From Saccharomonospora xinjiangensis XJ-54 (GTDB lineage Bacteria; Actinomycetota; Actinomycetes; Mycobacteriales; Pseudonocardiaceae): 64,000 nt of DNA. The stretch spans positions 954,982-1,018,981 of the forward strand of contig NZ_JH636049.1 in assembly GCF_000258175.1 (NCBI RefSeq), written 5' to 3'. Of this stretch, positions 63,999 to 64,000 are shown in pieces. A model generated the notes under the pieces. The model made no database searches. It saw only the letters and a program-made list of their open reading frames with translations, and was not told the DNA's origin. Position 1 is the stretch's first letter. Every line of letters starts with the position of its first letter. A program made the translations under genes and the position numbers.

Positions 63999-64000
63999 TC
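63995..64000 (+). CDS. Start of next gene, truncated by window edge
   Basis: GTG 63995 overlaps the stop of the GT9 gene (GTGA) and follows AGGAGGTGTGAC, a strong ribosome site. Only two codons (Met-Ile) are visible. The operon therefore continues past the edge. Confidence 0.6.

Overview
The window is very GC-rich, densely coded actinobacterial chromosome. GTG starts are common, operons are joined by ATGA overlaps, and several -10 hexamers sit 6-7 nt before the start codon (leaderless style). The gene content (CopD-CtaG fusion, EttA, FolP2-type DHPS, AfsR-type regulator, DUF574 methyltransferase, HemK2/CDGSH/iron-redox trio, DUF3618/DUF4235/holin-like trio) fits Pseudonocardiales, for example Saccharomonospora, Prauserella or Amycolatopsis relatives. 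No plasmid, phage or insertion-sequence genes are visible. Genus and species are inference only.

Layout. 1-6.6 kb, minus strand: a truncated helical-repeat protein, EttA, a CopD-CtaG membrane protein and an MFS transporter. 6.8-10.5 kb: a secreted I36-type inhibitor with a His-rich leader, tRNA-Arg(TCT), a gene-poor 0.6 kb stretch, a DUF2867 protein and a secreted C39-like peptidase. 10.5-19.4 kb, minus strand: a complete-looking trans-4-hydroxy-L-proline catabolic locus. It has a sodium symporter, epimerase, three-part D-hydroxyproline dehydrogenase, deaminase, 2-oxoglutarate semialdehyde dehydrogenase and a GntR/FCD regulator, with two matching palindromes. 19.48-19.95 kb: two blocks of 21-nt tandem repeats. 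20-26.4 kb: a degenerate thymidylate-kinase-like protein, then a maltose-type ABC importer with a GH13 glucosidase and a LacI regulator but no ATPase gene.

26.5-36.5 kb: a phosphotriesterase-family hydrolase, a HicB-like orphan, and an XRE regulator divergent from a methionine aminopeptidase across two 18-bp palindromes. Next comes a likely peptide-natural-product locus: an 18-codon peptide gene, a hairpin, a ThiF/E1-like enzyme and a membrane metalloprotease, divergent from an AfsR-type regulator. After that are a NUDIX hydrolase, a hemerythrin and a VapBC pair. 36.5-51 kb: DUF574 methyltransferase, FolP2-like DHPS, a UGT-type glycosyltransferase, SRPBCC and SDR proteins, a site-2 protease with CBS domains, small proteins, a MocR regulator with a divergent hydrolase, an acidic low-complexity protein, the iron-redox/CDGSH/methyltransferase trio and a small membrane-protein trio.

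51.1-64 kb: a polysaccharide or glycoconjugate region with six glycosyltransferase domains, a pyruvyltransferase-like protein, a UDP-sugar epimerase/decarboxylase, a NodU-type carbamoyltransferase, a GT2-GmhB fusion and a GT9 heptosyltransferase-like protein. A ClpC-like AAA+ unfoldase lies among them. The GmhB and GT9 pair suggests heptose chemistry, unusual for a Gram-positive. The locus runs off the right edge.

The best candidates for an undescribed system are (1) the 18-residue peptide / ThiF / M50 locus at 29.0-31.5 kb, (2) the two 21-nt repeat arrays at 19.5-19.95 kb, (3) the XRE-MetAP double palindrome at 28.2 kb and (4) the heptose/carbamoyl glycan locus.
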